A stretch of 64,000 nucleotides of DNA from Leptotrichia sp. oral taxon 223 (GTDB lineage: Bacteria > Fusobacteriota > Fusobacteriia > Fusobacteriales > Leptotrichiaceae), in the NCBI RefSeq assembly GCF_013394795.1, contig NZ_JABXYU010000001.1, positions 1,612,001 through 1,676,000 on the forward strand, given 5' to 3'. Below are positions 44,896 to 53,386 of the stretch, one piece after another (the stretch's first letter is position 1; every line of letters starts with the position of its first letter). Made by a program: the position numbers and the translations under genes. The notes beneath the pieces are model-generated. The model was not told where the DNA came from. It saw only the letters and a list, made by a program, of their open reading frames with translations, and searched no databases.

Positions 44896-45918
44896 ATGAT
44901 GATTATTAAAGTAGATGGCGGAATAAATGAAAAAATATTGGAAAAATTGATAAATAGACTGGAAACGGAAAATAACGTAAGCGTTAAACTGATTGCTGGA
45001 AAAGAATATTCGATTTTGGGATTAGTTGGGGATATTAGCACAATTGACATAAAGCATATTCAGGCGCTGGATTATGTGCTGGATGTGCAAAGGGTGCAAG
45101 AGCCTTATAAGAGGGCGAGCAGAAAATTTAAGCCAGAAAACACTATTGTAAAAGTGGGAAATGTGGAAATTGGTGGAAATAGCCTTGTGATGATGGCAGG
45201 GCCTTGTTCTGTGGAAAATGAGAAGCAGATAATTGATACGGCAAGAGCTGTAAAAGCCGCTGGAGCAAATATATTGAGAGGAGGAGTTGTAAAACCGAGA
45301 ACATCGCCTTATGCTTTCCAAGGATTAGGAATGGAAGGTATTGAACTTATGAAGAAAGCGAAAGAGGAAACAGGGCTTCCAATAATATGTGAAGTTATGT
45401 CAATTGCTCAATTGCACGAATTTGGGCCACATCTTGATATGATTCAGCTTGGAGCGAGAAATATGCAGAATTTTGATTTGCTGAAAGAGGTTGGGAAAAC
45501 AAATATTCCAGTATTGTTAAAAAGAGGATTGAGCGCAACAATCGAAGAATGGCTGATGTCGGCGGAATACATTTTGGCTGGCGGAAATGAAAATGTAGTT
45601 CTTTGTGAAAGAGGAATCAGAACTTATGAAACAGCTTACAGAAATGTACTGGACTTGAACGCAGTTCCGATGATTAAAAGATTGACACATTTGCCAATCA
45701 TTGTAGATTCAGCTCATGCAACTGGAAAATACTGGATGGTAAAACCTCTTGCGATGGCAGGAATTGCCGCTGGAGCAGATGGACTTATGGTAGAAGTGCA
45801 TCCTGAACCAGACAAGGCATTGTCAGATGGGCCGCAGTCATTGAAATTTGAAGTGTTTGATAATTTAATGCAGGATGTGGAGAAGATTGCAAATGTATTG
45901 GGGAAGAGTTTTAAATAG
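44896..45918 (+). CDS. aroF: 3-deoxy-7-phosphoheptulonate (DAHP) synthase, type I-beta with N-terminal ferredoxin-like domain
   Basis: 340 residues. An N-terminal regulatory ferredoxin-like domain (about 1-70) precedes the barrel with VMMAGPCSVENEKQI, RGGVVKPRTSPYAFQG, LLKRGLSATIEEW, LPIIVDSAHATGK and GLMVEVHPEPDKA. It condenses phosphoenolpyruvate and erythrose 4-phosphate, the first step of the shikimate pathway. The N-terminal domain in relatives confers feedback inhibition by Tyr or Phe. GGAG lies 6 nt before the ATG. It heads the aromatic cluster. Confidence 0.95.
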   Translation: MMIIKVDGGINEKILEKLINRLETENNVSVKLIAGKEYSILGLVGDISTIDIKHIQALDYVLDVQRVQEPYKRASRKFKPENTIVKVGNVEIGGNSLVMMAGPCSVENEKQIIDTARAVKAAGANILRGGVVKPRTSPYAFQGLGMEGIELMKKAKEETGLPIICEVMSIAQLHEFGPHLDMIQLGARNMQNFDLLKEVGKTNIPVLLKRGLSATIEEWLMSAEYILAGGNENVVLCERGIRTYETAYRNVLDLNAVPMIKRLTHLPIIVDSAHATGKYWMVKPLAMAGIAAGADGLMVEVHPEPDKALSDGPQSLKFEVFDNLMQDVEKIANVLGKSFK

Positions 45919-45956
45919 TAATTTTTATTTGAAAAAGTGATAAAGAGAGTGGTAAG

Positions 45957-46838
45957 ATGATAAGTAATCATTTCAAGGAAAAAATAGAAAATTTAACGGT
46001 AACAATAGTAGGACTAGGAGTAATTGGAGCAGCTTTTGCACAAAGTTTTAAGGAAATGAGCATGAAGACTGTTTACGGGATTGATATTGATGAGGAAACG
46101 ATAAAGAAGGCGGAAGAGAAAAATATGATAAATAAAGGATTTCTCGAGACTAGGGAGCCTTTAGAAAAGTCAGATTTTGTGGTGATTACTCTTTATCCGA
46201 ACCTGATGAAGTCGTTTTTTGTGAATAATATTGATTATTTTAAGGAAAATGCGATAATTACTGATGTTGTTGGAATTAAAGAAAAAATTATCAAAGACAT
46301 TGATCCAATTATTGAAAAAAGCGGAAGAAATATTGATTTTATTTTTGGACACCCTATGGCTGGACGTGAAAAACGTGGAATTGACTTTGCAGACAACAGA
46401 GTGTTTAAAGATGCAAACTATATAATTATTAAGAATAAAAAAAATAAAAAAGAAAATTTGGAATTGCTTTCGCAAATTGTGAAATGCATGGGTTTTAAGA
46501 AAGTCAGTTTTCTTACAGCACAGGAACATGATGAAATTATTGCATTTACGAGCCAGCTTACTCACGCAATTGCAGTTTCGCTCGTAAACAGCGATAGTGA
46601 AAAGTACGATACAAACCGGTTTATTGGGGATTCTTACCGAGATTTGACAAGAATTGCAAAGATAAATGAAGATTTGTGGGCAGAACTTTTTATGGGAAAT
46701 AAAAAAAATCTTTTGAAAATGATACAGCAGTTTGAACGGGAACTGGATATAATTAAAGATGCATTGAATGATAATGATTTAGGAACTTTAAAGGAAAAGT
46801 TCATAATTTCAACAAAACGGCGAGAGAAAATTGACTAA
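45957..46838 (+). CDS. tyrA: prephenate dehydrogenase
   Basis: 293 residues. The N-terminal Rossmann fold has TIVGLGVIGAAFAQSF. FGHPMAGREKRGIDFAD is the prephenate-binding signature. HDEIIAFTSQLTHAIAVSLV lies in the helical domain. It oxidatively decarboxylates prephenate to 4-hydroxyphenylpyruvate for tyrosine. No chorismate mutase or ACT domain is fused. It lies 38 bp after the DAHP synthase gene, probably in the same operon. Confidence 0.93.
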   Translation: MISNHFKEKIENLTVTIVGLGVIGAAFAQSFKEMSMKTVYGIDIDEETIKKAEEKNMINKGFLETREPLEKSDFVVITLYPNLMKSFFVNNIDYFKENAIITDVVGIKEKIIKDIDPIIEKSGRNIDFIFGHPMAGREKRGIDFADNRVFKDANYIIIKNKKNKKENLELLSQIVKCMGFKKVSFLTAQEHDEIIAFTSQLTHAIAVSLVNSDSEKYDTNRFIGDSYRDLTRIAKINEDLWAELFMGNKKNLLKMIQQFERELDIIKDALNDNDLGTLKEKFIISTKRREKID

Positions 46839-46863
46839 GGAAAATTAATTTAGGAGGAATAAA

Positions 46864-47466
46864 ATGGAAAATAATTTTGAAAAGAAAAAATATTTAAAAA
46901 CATTGACTGGCGATAATGTTTATCTTTCGCCAATTTCTCTTGATGATGTTGACAAATATACTGAAATGGTGAATAATATAGAAGTTTCAGCAGGACTAGG
47001 CTGTGTTGTTTATACAAATATTATGGACTTTGAAAGTGAAAAAGAATTATTAAATTCAATCAAAAAAGAGAAAATATTTGCTGTCAGATTATTGGAAAAT
47101 GATGAACTTTTGGGAAATGTAGGTTTTAAATCAATAGGAGATATACATAGAACAGCTGAAATGGGAATTATGCTTGGAAATCCGAAATATCAGCGAAAAG
47201 GTTATGGAATGGAAGCTATAAAATTGATACTTGATTATGGCTTTTCATTTTTAAATTTGAGAAATATATCACTAAATGTATTTGAATATAATGAGGCAGC
47301 TTATAACTTGTACAAAAAAGCTGGATTTAAGGAAGCAGGAAGATTGCGTAAAGCAGTTGAGATTATGGGAAAAACTTATGATGTGATTATAATGGACATG
47401 TTAAAAGAAGAATTTCAGTCGTTTTATATAAAGAGAGAACTTGAAAAAAGATACAATTTGAAATAA
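46864..47466 (+). CDS. GNAT-family N-acetyltransferase (RimJ/RimL-like)
   Basis: 200 residues. The acetyl-CoA site is GIMLGNPKYQRKGYGMEAIK, followed by LNLRNISLNVFEYNEAAYNLYKK and GFKEAGRLRKAVE, as in the RimJ/RimL/SpeG-like branch. The substrate is unknown: protein N-termini, amines or antibiotics are all possible. AGGAGG precedes the ATG. It sits within the aromatic operon, between tyrA and aroB, without an obvious pathway role. Confidence 0.88.
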   Translation: MENNFEKKKYLKTLTGDNVYLSPISLDDVDKYTEMVNNIEVSAGLGCVVYTNIMDFESEKELLNSIKKEKIFAVRLLENDELLGNVGFKSIGDIHRTAEMGIMLGNPKYQRKGYGMEAIKLILDYGFSFLNLRNISLNVFEYNEAAYNLYKKAGFKEAGRLRKAVEIMGKTYDVIIMDMLKEEFQSFYIKRELEKRYNLK

Positions 47467-47607
47467 AATTTATTTATAGTAAAATCATTTTAAATGCTTA
47501 AATTTAATGGTTTTGCTATATTTTAATATACAAATAACTTATTTTAAAAGTTTATTTAATATATTTTGATTAGTAATTATTTATCAGAAGAGAGGATGGA
47601 GAAAACT

Positions 47608-48702
47608 ATGGAAATATTGAATGTTGGATTGGGGGGAAATTCTTATGATATTGTCATTGGGGAGAATTTTTTTGAAAGATTTCCTGAATATATTAGAAAA
47701 GTTTATGGCGGGAAAAAATTGTTTGTTATTACAGACTCTAATGTAGACAGGATTTATAACAATGAGTACGAGAAGATGTTTAAAGGCTTTAATTATACAA
47801 TTTATGTGCTGAAAGCGGGAGAAAAAAATAAGCATATTGGGATAATGCCTGCGATTTATTCGGCGATGGTAAATGCAGGGCTTACGAGAAAGGATATGGT
47901 TGTTGCATTTGGTGGCGGAGTTGTTGGAGATATTGCCGGATTTGCAGCGGCGAGTTATATGCGTGGCATTGATTTTATTCAAATTCCTACAACGATAGTT
48001 TCACAAGTTGACAGCAGTGTTGGTGGAAAAGTCGGAGTTGACTTGCCTGAAGGGAAAAATCTTATTGGGGCATTTCATCAGCCCAAACTTGTTTTAATTG
48101 ACAATTATTTTTTGAATACATTGACAAACAGATATTTTTATGATGGATTTGCTGAAATTGTAAAATATGGCTGCATTTACGATAAGAATTTTTTTGAAAA
48201 GCTGGAAAATATTGTAAAGTCAGCTGGGTTTTCAAAAACTGATGAAAATTATAAACAGAAATTACGTGAACATCTGATGAAGTATGTGAATGAGCTTGTT
48301 TACCGTTCCTGTGAGATAAAAAAGGAAGTTGTGGAAAAAGATGAGAAGGAAAACAATTTGAGAATGATATTGAATTTTGGGCATACGATTGGGCATGCGA
48401 TAGAACAGTTTACAAATTATGAGAAATATTCACATGGAGAAGCAATTTCTGCTGGAATGGTAGATATTACAAAAATTGGGGAAAGAAAAGGGATTACTAA
48501 AAAGAATGAATTTGTGCGAATTGAAAAATTGTTAAAAGCGTTGAATTTGCCAGTTGAGATTAAATATCCAGAAGATAAGATTTCTGAAATTATGAAAAGA
48601 GATAAGAAAAGTACGAGTGATGGGATTAATTTTGTATTTTTGGTAGAAATTGGGAAAGTGGAAATTGTTAAAATGGCAGAAAGTGAAGTGTTTGAACAAT
48701 GA
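47608..48702 (+). CDS. aroB: 3-dehydroquinate synthase
   Basis: 364 residues. VVAFGGGVVGDIAGFAAASY and IPTTIVSQVDSSVGGKVGVD are the NAD and substrate loops. Zinc ligands come from LNFGHTIGHAIE and the nearby His of KYSHGEAISAGM. It converts DAHP to 3-dehydroquinate. The ATG at 47608 follows GGATGGAG; an ATG at 47596 sits on that site and is less likely. Its TGA overlaps the next gene's start in ATGA. Confidence 0.96.
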   Translation: MEILNVGLGGNSYDIVIGENFFERFPEYIRKVYGGKKLFVITDSNVDRIYNNEYEKMFKGFNYTIYVLKAGEKNKHIGIMPAIYSAMVNAGLTRKDMVVAFGGGVVGDIAGFAAASYMRGIDFIQIPTTIVSQVDSSVGGKVGVDLPEGKNLIGAFHQPKLVLIDNYFLNTLTNRYFYDGFAEIVKYGCIYDKNFFEKLENIVKSAGFSKTDENYKQKLREHLMKYVNELVYRSCEIKKEVVEKDEKENNLRMILNFGHTIGHAIEQFTNYEKYSHGEAISAGMVDITKIGERKGITKKNEFVRIEKLLKALNLPVEIKYPEDKISEIMKRDKKSTSDGINFVFLVEIGKVEIVKMAESEVFEQ

Positions 48703-49391
48703 AAACTAAGAAAGTAAAAAAAATAGAATCAAAACATATTTATGAAAAAATATATGAATATAAAAATATGGATGCAATGAAGAGATTTTTTTTATTTGAA
48801 ACAGAAAGGGCTGAAAATTCTTTCAAAGTCTATAATATAATAAAAGAAGATTTTTCAAAATTAAATTTTATGAAAATTTTGGATTATGAAAAAATAGAAT
48901 TTTCTCCTATGAGCATCAAAACTAAATTAATAACAGAAGATATAGATAAAACTTATCATGGACATTATGAACATTTTTTTGACTATCTTGCAAAGTCAGG
49001 CGATAAGGAAAAAATTTTGTATGCAATAAACAGATGGTCTGAAGTGGAAAAAAATTTTATCAAAAAAGGATACTACTATTTGGACTTTCATTTAGGAAAT
49101 ATAATGATTGATAAAAATAAAAGTGATAAAAGATATGTGATTATTGATTTTGATGAAATGATAAAAGATCCACTATTTTTTAGAAAAAAATTATTTACAA
49201 GAAAGTCAGTTAGAAGTTTTGAAGTTTCTATTAAACTTTTACTTATGCAGACAAATTTTCCGTATAAAGATAAAGTAGAGATTTTGCAAAAAATAAAAGA
49301 TATAAAATCATTCTATAATGTGAAATCACGACAAGAGGATTTGGAGCAAACGAAAATGATTTTGAAAAATAGGAGCGAAGATATGTTTTAG
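48699..49391 (+). CDS. kinase-fold protein, possibly sugar/LPS-core kinase-like
   Basis: 230 residues, overlapping aroB by 4 bp, hence translationally coupled. The catalytic region GYYYLDFHLGNIMIDKNK resembles the catalytic loop of eukaryotic-type or aminoglycoside-type kinases (D-x-H-x-x-N), and VIIDFDEMIKD the metal-binding DFD motif. The glycine loop and lysine block near the N-terminus are not clear. It is shorter than most kinases of the Kdo/heptose-kinase class. The substrate is unknown. Co-translation with a shikimate enzyme is odd and may simply reflect genome packing. Confidence 0.7.
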   Translation: MKTKKVKKIESKHIYEKIYEYKNMDAMKRFFLFETERAENSFKVYNIIKEDFSKLNFMKILDYEKIEFSPMSIKTKLITEDIDKTYHGHYEHFFDYLAKSGDKEKILYAINRWSEVEKNFIKKGYYYLDFHLGNIMIDKNKSDKRYVIIDFDEMIKDPLFFRKKLFTRKSVRSFEVSIKLLLMQTNFPYKDKVEILQKIKDIKSFYNVKSRQEDLEQTKMILKNRSEDMF

Positions 49392-49462
49392 ACTTGGGAT
49401 TGTGAGTAATTAAAAAATTCAGATACTGTATGAATCATTTGAAATAGTGAAGGAGTGAAAAA

Positions 49463-50239
49463 ATGTTACAGGAAAATTTAAAAAAAGTGGAAAAGGCGAA
49501 CTGGTTAAAAATAATTTTTAATTCTGCAAAATTCTTAATTTCTTTGCTGGTATTAAATATAGGAGTAGTTTTATTATTTGCTGTTGAAATTAGCAGAAAT
49601 TTTTATGTTTCTACTGTTGTGATTTTTATAATTTTATTAATTATACTAGGTATAGTGGATTTCTTTGTGTTTTCGTACTATAAAAAGAAATATCCAAATG
49701 TTTATTTTTATGATGATGGTTTTAGCGTAGGAAAAAATGAAAAAAATTATTATAAAAATTTGCAATATTTTCTTTCAAAGGAAGTATACATGGTGGGAAA
49801 TACATTTACAGCCATCTTTTTCAAATCTAACGAAGGAAAGTGGGAAAAAATTAATGCAGGCGGGTATAAAAAAGATGCTTTTGATTTATTTCAAGAAGAT
49901 TTTGTAAAACAGAATTACCCGAGTGCGTTAGAAAAGATTGAAAATGGAAGAAGTGAGGAGTTTCCATTTAGAAAATCACATAAATTAAGTTTCAGTTTTT
50001 TCTCAGACAAGAAGCAAATTGAGAATTTTGAGAATTTAAAGAAAATAAAAATTTCAAAAGAAAATATTACATTTGATGATGAAGTTTATGAATGGGAAAA
50101 TTATAAGGTTGGAGTGACAGATGGTGTAATTTATGTGAAAGATTTAAAAGATGCTATTATCTTAGCTTTTGGAAATGAAATGGAGATTTTCTGTGAAAAT
50201 CTGTTAGTTTTTTTAATAAAAAAACTGAATAAAAATTAA
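49463..50239 (+). CDS. membrane protein of unknown function
   Basis: 258 residues. Two N-terminal membrane helices (AKFLISLLVLNIGVVLLFAV and VSTVVIFIILLIILGIVDFF) are followed by a cytoplasmic part of about 180 residues. That part has YFYDDGFSVGKNEKNYYKNL and a second beta-rich half (ITFDDEVYEWENYKVGV). The layout recalls small membrane proteins with PH-like domains, but I cannot confirm this. AGGAG precedes the ATG. Confidence 0.7.
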   Translation: MLQENLKKVEKANWLKIIFNSAKFLISLLVLNIGVVLLFAVEISRNFYVSTVVIFIILLIILGIVDFFVFSYYKKKYPNVYFYDDGFSVGKNEKNYYKNLQYFLSKEVYMVGNTFTAIFFKSNEGKWEKINAGGYKKDAFDLFQEDFVKQNYPSALEKIENGRSEEFPFRKSHKLSFSFFSDKKQIENFENLKKIKISKENITFDDEVYEWENYKVGVTDGVIYVKDLKDAIILAFGNEMEIFCENLLVFLIKKLNKN

Positions 50240-50255
50240 ATGAAAGGGATTATTT

Positions 50256-50792
50256 ATGAAGAGATATTTAAATGGAATTTTATTTGCAGGGTTAAGTTCT
50301 ATTGTTGCAGCTATGATTTGCTTAGGGTTTTCGATGATTTTTTTAGGATATAAAATAATTTCTATAATTATATTTTTTATAGTTTTTTTTGGCTGGATAT
50401 TTGGAATAAAAATTAAAAAGACAAAGACAGAGAGTAAAAATATTGCCAAACCTGTGCGTCAAAGTAAATTTGGAGCAAATGCTAAAAATGAAAATTTACT
50501 AAATCCAAAATATGAAGCTTTGCCAATGAGGGATATTACAAAAGGAATTCCTGTAATTACAATTTTTTCCATGATTGCAGTATACTTTGTTGATGTAGTT
50601 TTGGTAGCTTATTATTTGAAAAAAGAGGAAAAATTACCATTTTTAGAAGGTTTATCTTATTCGTGGATGGGAGTTTTTAAAATAAGTAGTGAAATATATA
50701 AGGATTGGGCTTGGATAATTTTAGTTGCAATTGTATCTGTAGTTGCTTTTATAAAAGCTGAGAAAAGGGAACAGATGAGTAAAGGGAATTAA
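50256..50792 (+). CDS. small integral membrane protein of unknown function
   Basis: 178 residues, 16 bp after the previous gene. It has four likely membrane helices: GILFAGLSSIVAAMICLGFS; IISIIIFFIVFFGWIFGI; VITIFSMIAVYFVDVVLVAY; WAWIILVAIVSVVAFIKA. A basic loop of about 50 residues lies between helices 2 and 3. No family was recognised. It probably forms a unit with the gene at 49463. Confidence 0.7.
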   Translation: MKRYLNGILFAGLSSIVAAMICLGFSMIFLGYKIISIIIFFIVFFGWIFGIKIKKTKTESKNIAKPVRQSKFGANAKNENLLNPKYEALPMRDITKGIPVITIFSMIAVYFVDVVLVAYYLKKEEKLPFLEGLSYSWMGVFKISSEIYKDWAWIILVAIVSVVAFIKAEKREQMSKGN

Positions 50793-50884
50793 CTGGAAAA
50801 CGAGATTTTTGAGACAGTTTCTTGGAAATTTAGCAGACAGTGTCTGATGAATTTAAAAAGGGATTTATAAAAGGGGGAGAAATA

Positions 50885-51886
50885 ATGAAAAAGAGAGAAA
50901 TTGAAAATATGGAAATAGTAAAAAATGTAATTGATTTGTTGGAAAATGCAAGGAAAAAAGTTGTTACAACTGTTAATCAGACGATGGTTTTGACGTATTT
51001 TGAGATAGGAAGAATGATAGTTGAGGAAGAGCAGAAAGGTGAAAATAGGGCGGAATATGGAAAGAAAATTTTGAAAATATTATCTAAAAAGTTGACTGAA
51101 AAATATAAAAAAGGATTTTCATTAACAAATTTGAAGCAAATAAGGAGTTTTTATTTAGTTTATTCTGAAAAAGGTCAGACAGTGTCTGACCAATTCAAAC
51201 TGAGCTGGTCGCATTACGTGAAATTAAGTAGAATTTCAAATCCTGATGAAAGGAAATTTTATGAAATTGAGGCTGTTAAAAATAATTGGAGTTTAAGAGA
51301 ACTAGAAAGACAGTTTGATAGTGCGTTGTATACGAGATTGAGTTTAAGTAGGAATAAAGATAAAGTTCTGGAATTATCACAAAAAGGGCAGATTATAGAA
51401 AAACCAAAGGATTTGATAAAGGATCCTTATATACTTGAATTTATAGGATTGCCAGAACAGTCTAGTTATTCAGAAAGTGAGCTGGAGGAAAAGTTAATAA
51501 ATAAGTTGGAAAATTTTTTGTTGGAACTTGGGAATGGCTTTACATTTGTAGGTAGACAAAAACGAATTTCTTTTGATGAACAGCATTTTTACATTGATTT
51601 AGTTTTTTATAACAGACTTTTGAAATGCTTTGTCCTAATTGATTTGAAAATTGGGAAATTAAAACATCAGGATATAGGACAAATGCAGATGTATGTAAAT
51701 TATTATGACAGAGAAATGAAATTAGATGATGAAAATAAAACAATTGGAATAGTATTGTGTCAGGAAAAAAATCAGTCTTTGGTGGAGTACACGTTGCCAG
51801 AAGATAATGAGCGAATTTTTGCAAGTACGTATAAGACGGTTTTGCCAAGTAAAGAGGAATTTATTAAAATTCTTGAGGAAGAATAA
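50885..51886 (+). CDS. YhcG/DUF1016 family PD-(D/E)XK nuclease-like protein
   Basis: 333 residues. The N-terminal DUF1016 helical domain (TYFEIGRMIVEEEQKG; YGKKILKILSKKLTEKYKKGFSLTNL; FKLSWSHYVKLSRI) leads to the nuclease-like C-terminal domain with LGNGFTFVGRQKRISFDEQHFYIDLVFYNR and CFVLIDLKIGKL (D, then D-x-K). GIVLCQEKNQSLVEY closes it. Relatives occur beside restriction systems, but their role is unproven. The start at 50885 follows GGGGGAG. The 45 bases upstream stay in frame, and CAGACAGTGTCTGA at about 50831 recurs inside the gene near 51177. Confidence 0.88.
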   Translation: MKKREIENMEIVKNVIDLLENARKKVVTTVNQTMVLTYFEIGRMIVEEEQKGENRAEYGKKILKILSKKLTEKYKKGFSLTNLKQIRSFYLVYSEKGQTVSDQFKLSWSHYVKLSRISNPDERKFYEIEAVKNNWSLRELERQFDSALYTRLSLSRNKDKVLELSQKGQIIEKPKDLIKDPYILEFIGLPEQSSYSESELEEKLINKLENFLLELGNGFTFVGRQKRISFDEQHFYIDLVFYNRLLKCFVLIDLKIGKLKHQDIGQMQMYVNYYDREMKLDDENKTIGIVLCQEKNQSLVEYTLPEDNERIFASTYKTVLPSKEEFIKILEEE

Positions 51887-51903
51887 TAAAATGGAGGACT
51901 AAT

Positions 51904-52437
51904 ATGAGTAATGCTATAAAAGATGAAATTTTTGGAGAAATAAAAAATTTTGAAACTGAAGTTGAGTGGCTTGGGAGAAAAATAAGTGTGAGTTTTGATG
52001 GTGGAATTGAACATGATTGGAATGAAGAGAAAAAACTAGAGGAAGTTAAAGGGGCAATAGAACAATTTAAGGTTATGTATTTCAATCAAAAAGAATGGGA
52101 TGAAAGAATGAGAAATAGAATTGTGGAAGATTTGATGGAAGTGGCAGAAGATTGGTTTGCATCTATAAATGAAGAAGATTTAGATGAAATGATAGCTGTA
52201 CTTGAAAAAAATTCAAATTCTAAATTTACTGAAAAAGAAAAGAAAGAGTTAAAAGATCAAAAAGTTTCAAAAGAAGTTTTTAAAAATGGGATTTATCTTG
52301 AAGGTTTGAATATAACTTCTGATGGAGATTTTGCGGTGTACTATTATGATGATGAAGTGTTTTTTGCGGGGCATGAAATTGAACTTATGGGAAATGTTAG
52401 TGGAGAATTTAGTTATGAAGCGGATATTGTAGGATAA
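51904..52437 (+). CDS. hypothetical protein, DUF2262/DUF6985-like
   Basis: 177 residues, 17 bp after the YhcG-like gene, with GGAGG before the ATG. It is acidic and without signal or membrane segments. An immunoglobulin-like start (TEVEWLGRKISVSFDGGIE) leads to a helical middle. The end reads FFAGHEIELMGNVSGEFSYEADIVG, a pattern that I associate with DUF2262-type proteins found among immunity genes. The family call is tentative. Confidence 0.65.
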   Translation: MSNAIKDEIFGEIKNFETEVEWLGRKISVSFDGGIEHDWNEEKKLEEVKGAIEQFKVMYFNQKEWDERMRNRIVEDLMEVAEDWFASINEEDLDEMIAVLEKNSNSKFTEKEKKELKDQKVSKEVFKNGIYLEGLNITSDGDFAVYYYDDEVFFAGHEIELMGNVSGEFSYEADIVG

Positions 52438-52499
52438 ATTTAGTTTTGGGTGTTGAAAAAAATTTGATATACAGAAATTAAAAGATCGGAGTGATAAAA

Positions 52500-52580
52500 A
52501 TGAATTATACAAAAATAATAAAAAATATAGAGGAAAAAAATTTGGAATTACAGAAAAAATTAGGAGATAAAGTAAAATAA
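52500..52580 (+). CDS. possible 26-residue peptide or gene remnant
   Basis: The reading frame begins MNYTKIIKNIEEKNLELQKK, with GGAGTGA before the ATG, and stops after 26 codons. It is Lys/Glu-rich and helical, not hydrophobic. The good ribosome site suggests translation. It could be the left end of a longer gene now lost. Confidence 0.4.
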   Translation: MNYTKIIKNIEEKNLELQKKLGDKVK

Positions 52581-52621
52581 TAATTTCATACTAAAATCTC
52601 CTAAAAGATTGAAGGAGAGAT

Positions 52622-53365
52622 ATGAAAATAATTAGTAAATTTAAAGATTTTTATGATTACAAAGTGTCAAAATATGGGGTAGATGAAAAATTAGTTTTTA
52701 ATAGAAAAACTTATTGTGAATATTTTCAAGCTTTGATTGGGAATATAGACAATATAAATATTGATACAGATTACAGAATTTCAGAAGATGATTTCAATAA
52801 AAATTTAAAAGAAGATATAAAAGTTATTGATGAAAAAAACATTCATAAAGTTCTTTTTATTGGAGAAAAACTAATACATTTATTTTTTACTGAAAATGGT
52901 GTATATACTCATTTTGATATAAAGAATATAGAAATTTTGGGAAAGTTTTCTAAGCTTGGATATAAAAAAAGACTTACTTTTAAAGATGGAAAGACATTTA
53001 ATATTTTCAGTAGATTTGGAGATGATTGGGACTATTTGTTATCTTATAATAGCAAAAGATTTATGAAGCTTAATATAAATAAAGAGGATATTATATTAAA
53101 TGAACCAATGATTTTTATAGAACTTATTGGTAGACTTCACAATAACCGATATGTTTATATTTATAAATTTACTTATAATCCATATTTATCAAAGTTAGGA
53201 GTATATCTTGATGAAGATTTTATCTGGCAAAGTCTAGTTGAATTTTTATCAAATAAGAGAAGTGAAAAAGAAATTATCCTAGAGATTTCAGATAAGGATA
53301 AGATTCTGAGTAAAGGTTTTGATTTAAAGGCTTCTTTTAGACCTAAAATGAAGAGAAAAAAATAA
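52622..53365 (+). CDS. hypothetical protein
   Basis: 247 residues with AAGGAGAG before the ATG. No membrane segment. It is rich in aromatic and basic residues: ISKFKDFYDYKVSKYGVDEK near the start, then FNIFSRFGDDWDYLLSYNSK, NNRYVYIYKFTYNPYLSKLG and a basic end (KASFRPKMKRKK). It reads like a phage- or integrative-element-associated cytoplasmic protein, but I cannot name a family. It precedes aroA by 21 bp. Confidence 0.65.
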   Translation: MKIISKFKDFYDYKVSKYGVDEKLVFNRKTYCEYFQALIGNIDNINIDTDYRISEDDFNKNLKEDIKVIDEKNIHKVLFIGEKLIHLFFTENGVYTHFDIKNIEILGKFSKLGYKKRLTFKDGKTFNIFSRFGDDWDYLLSYNSKRFMKLNINKEDIILNEPMIFIELIGRLHNNRYVYIYKFTYNPYLSKLGVYLDEDFIWQSLVEFLSNKRSEKEIILEISDKDKILSKGFDLKASFRPKMKRKK

Positions 53366-53386
53366 ATAGAAAAAGGAGAAAGATGT

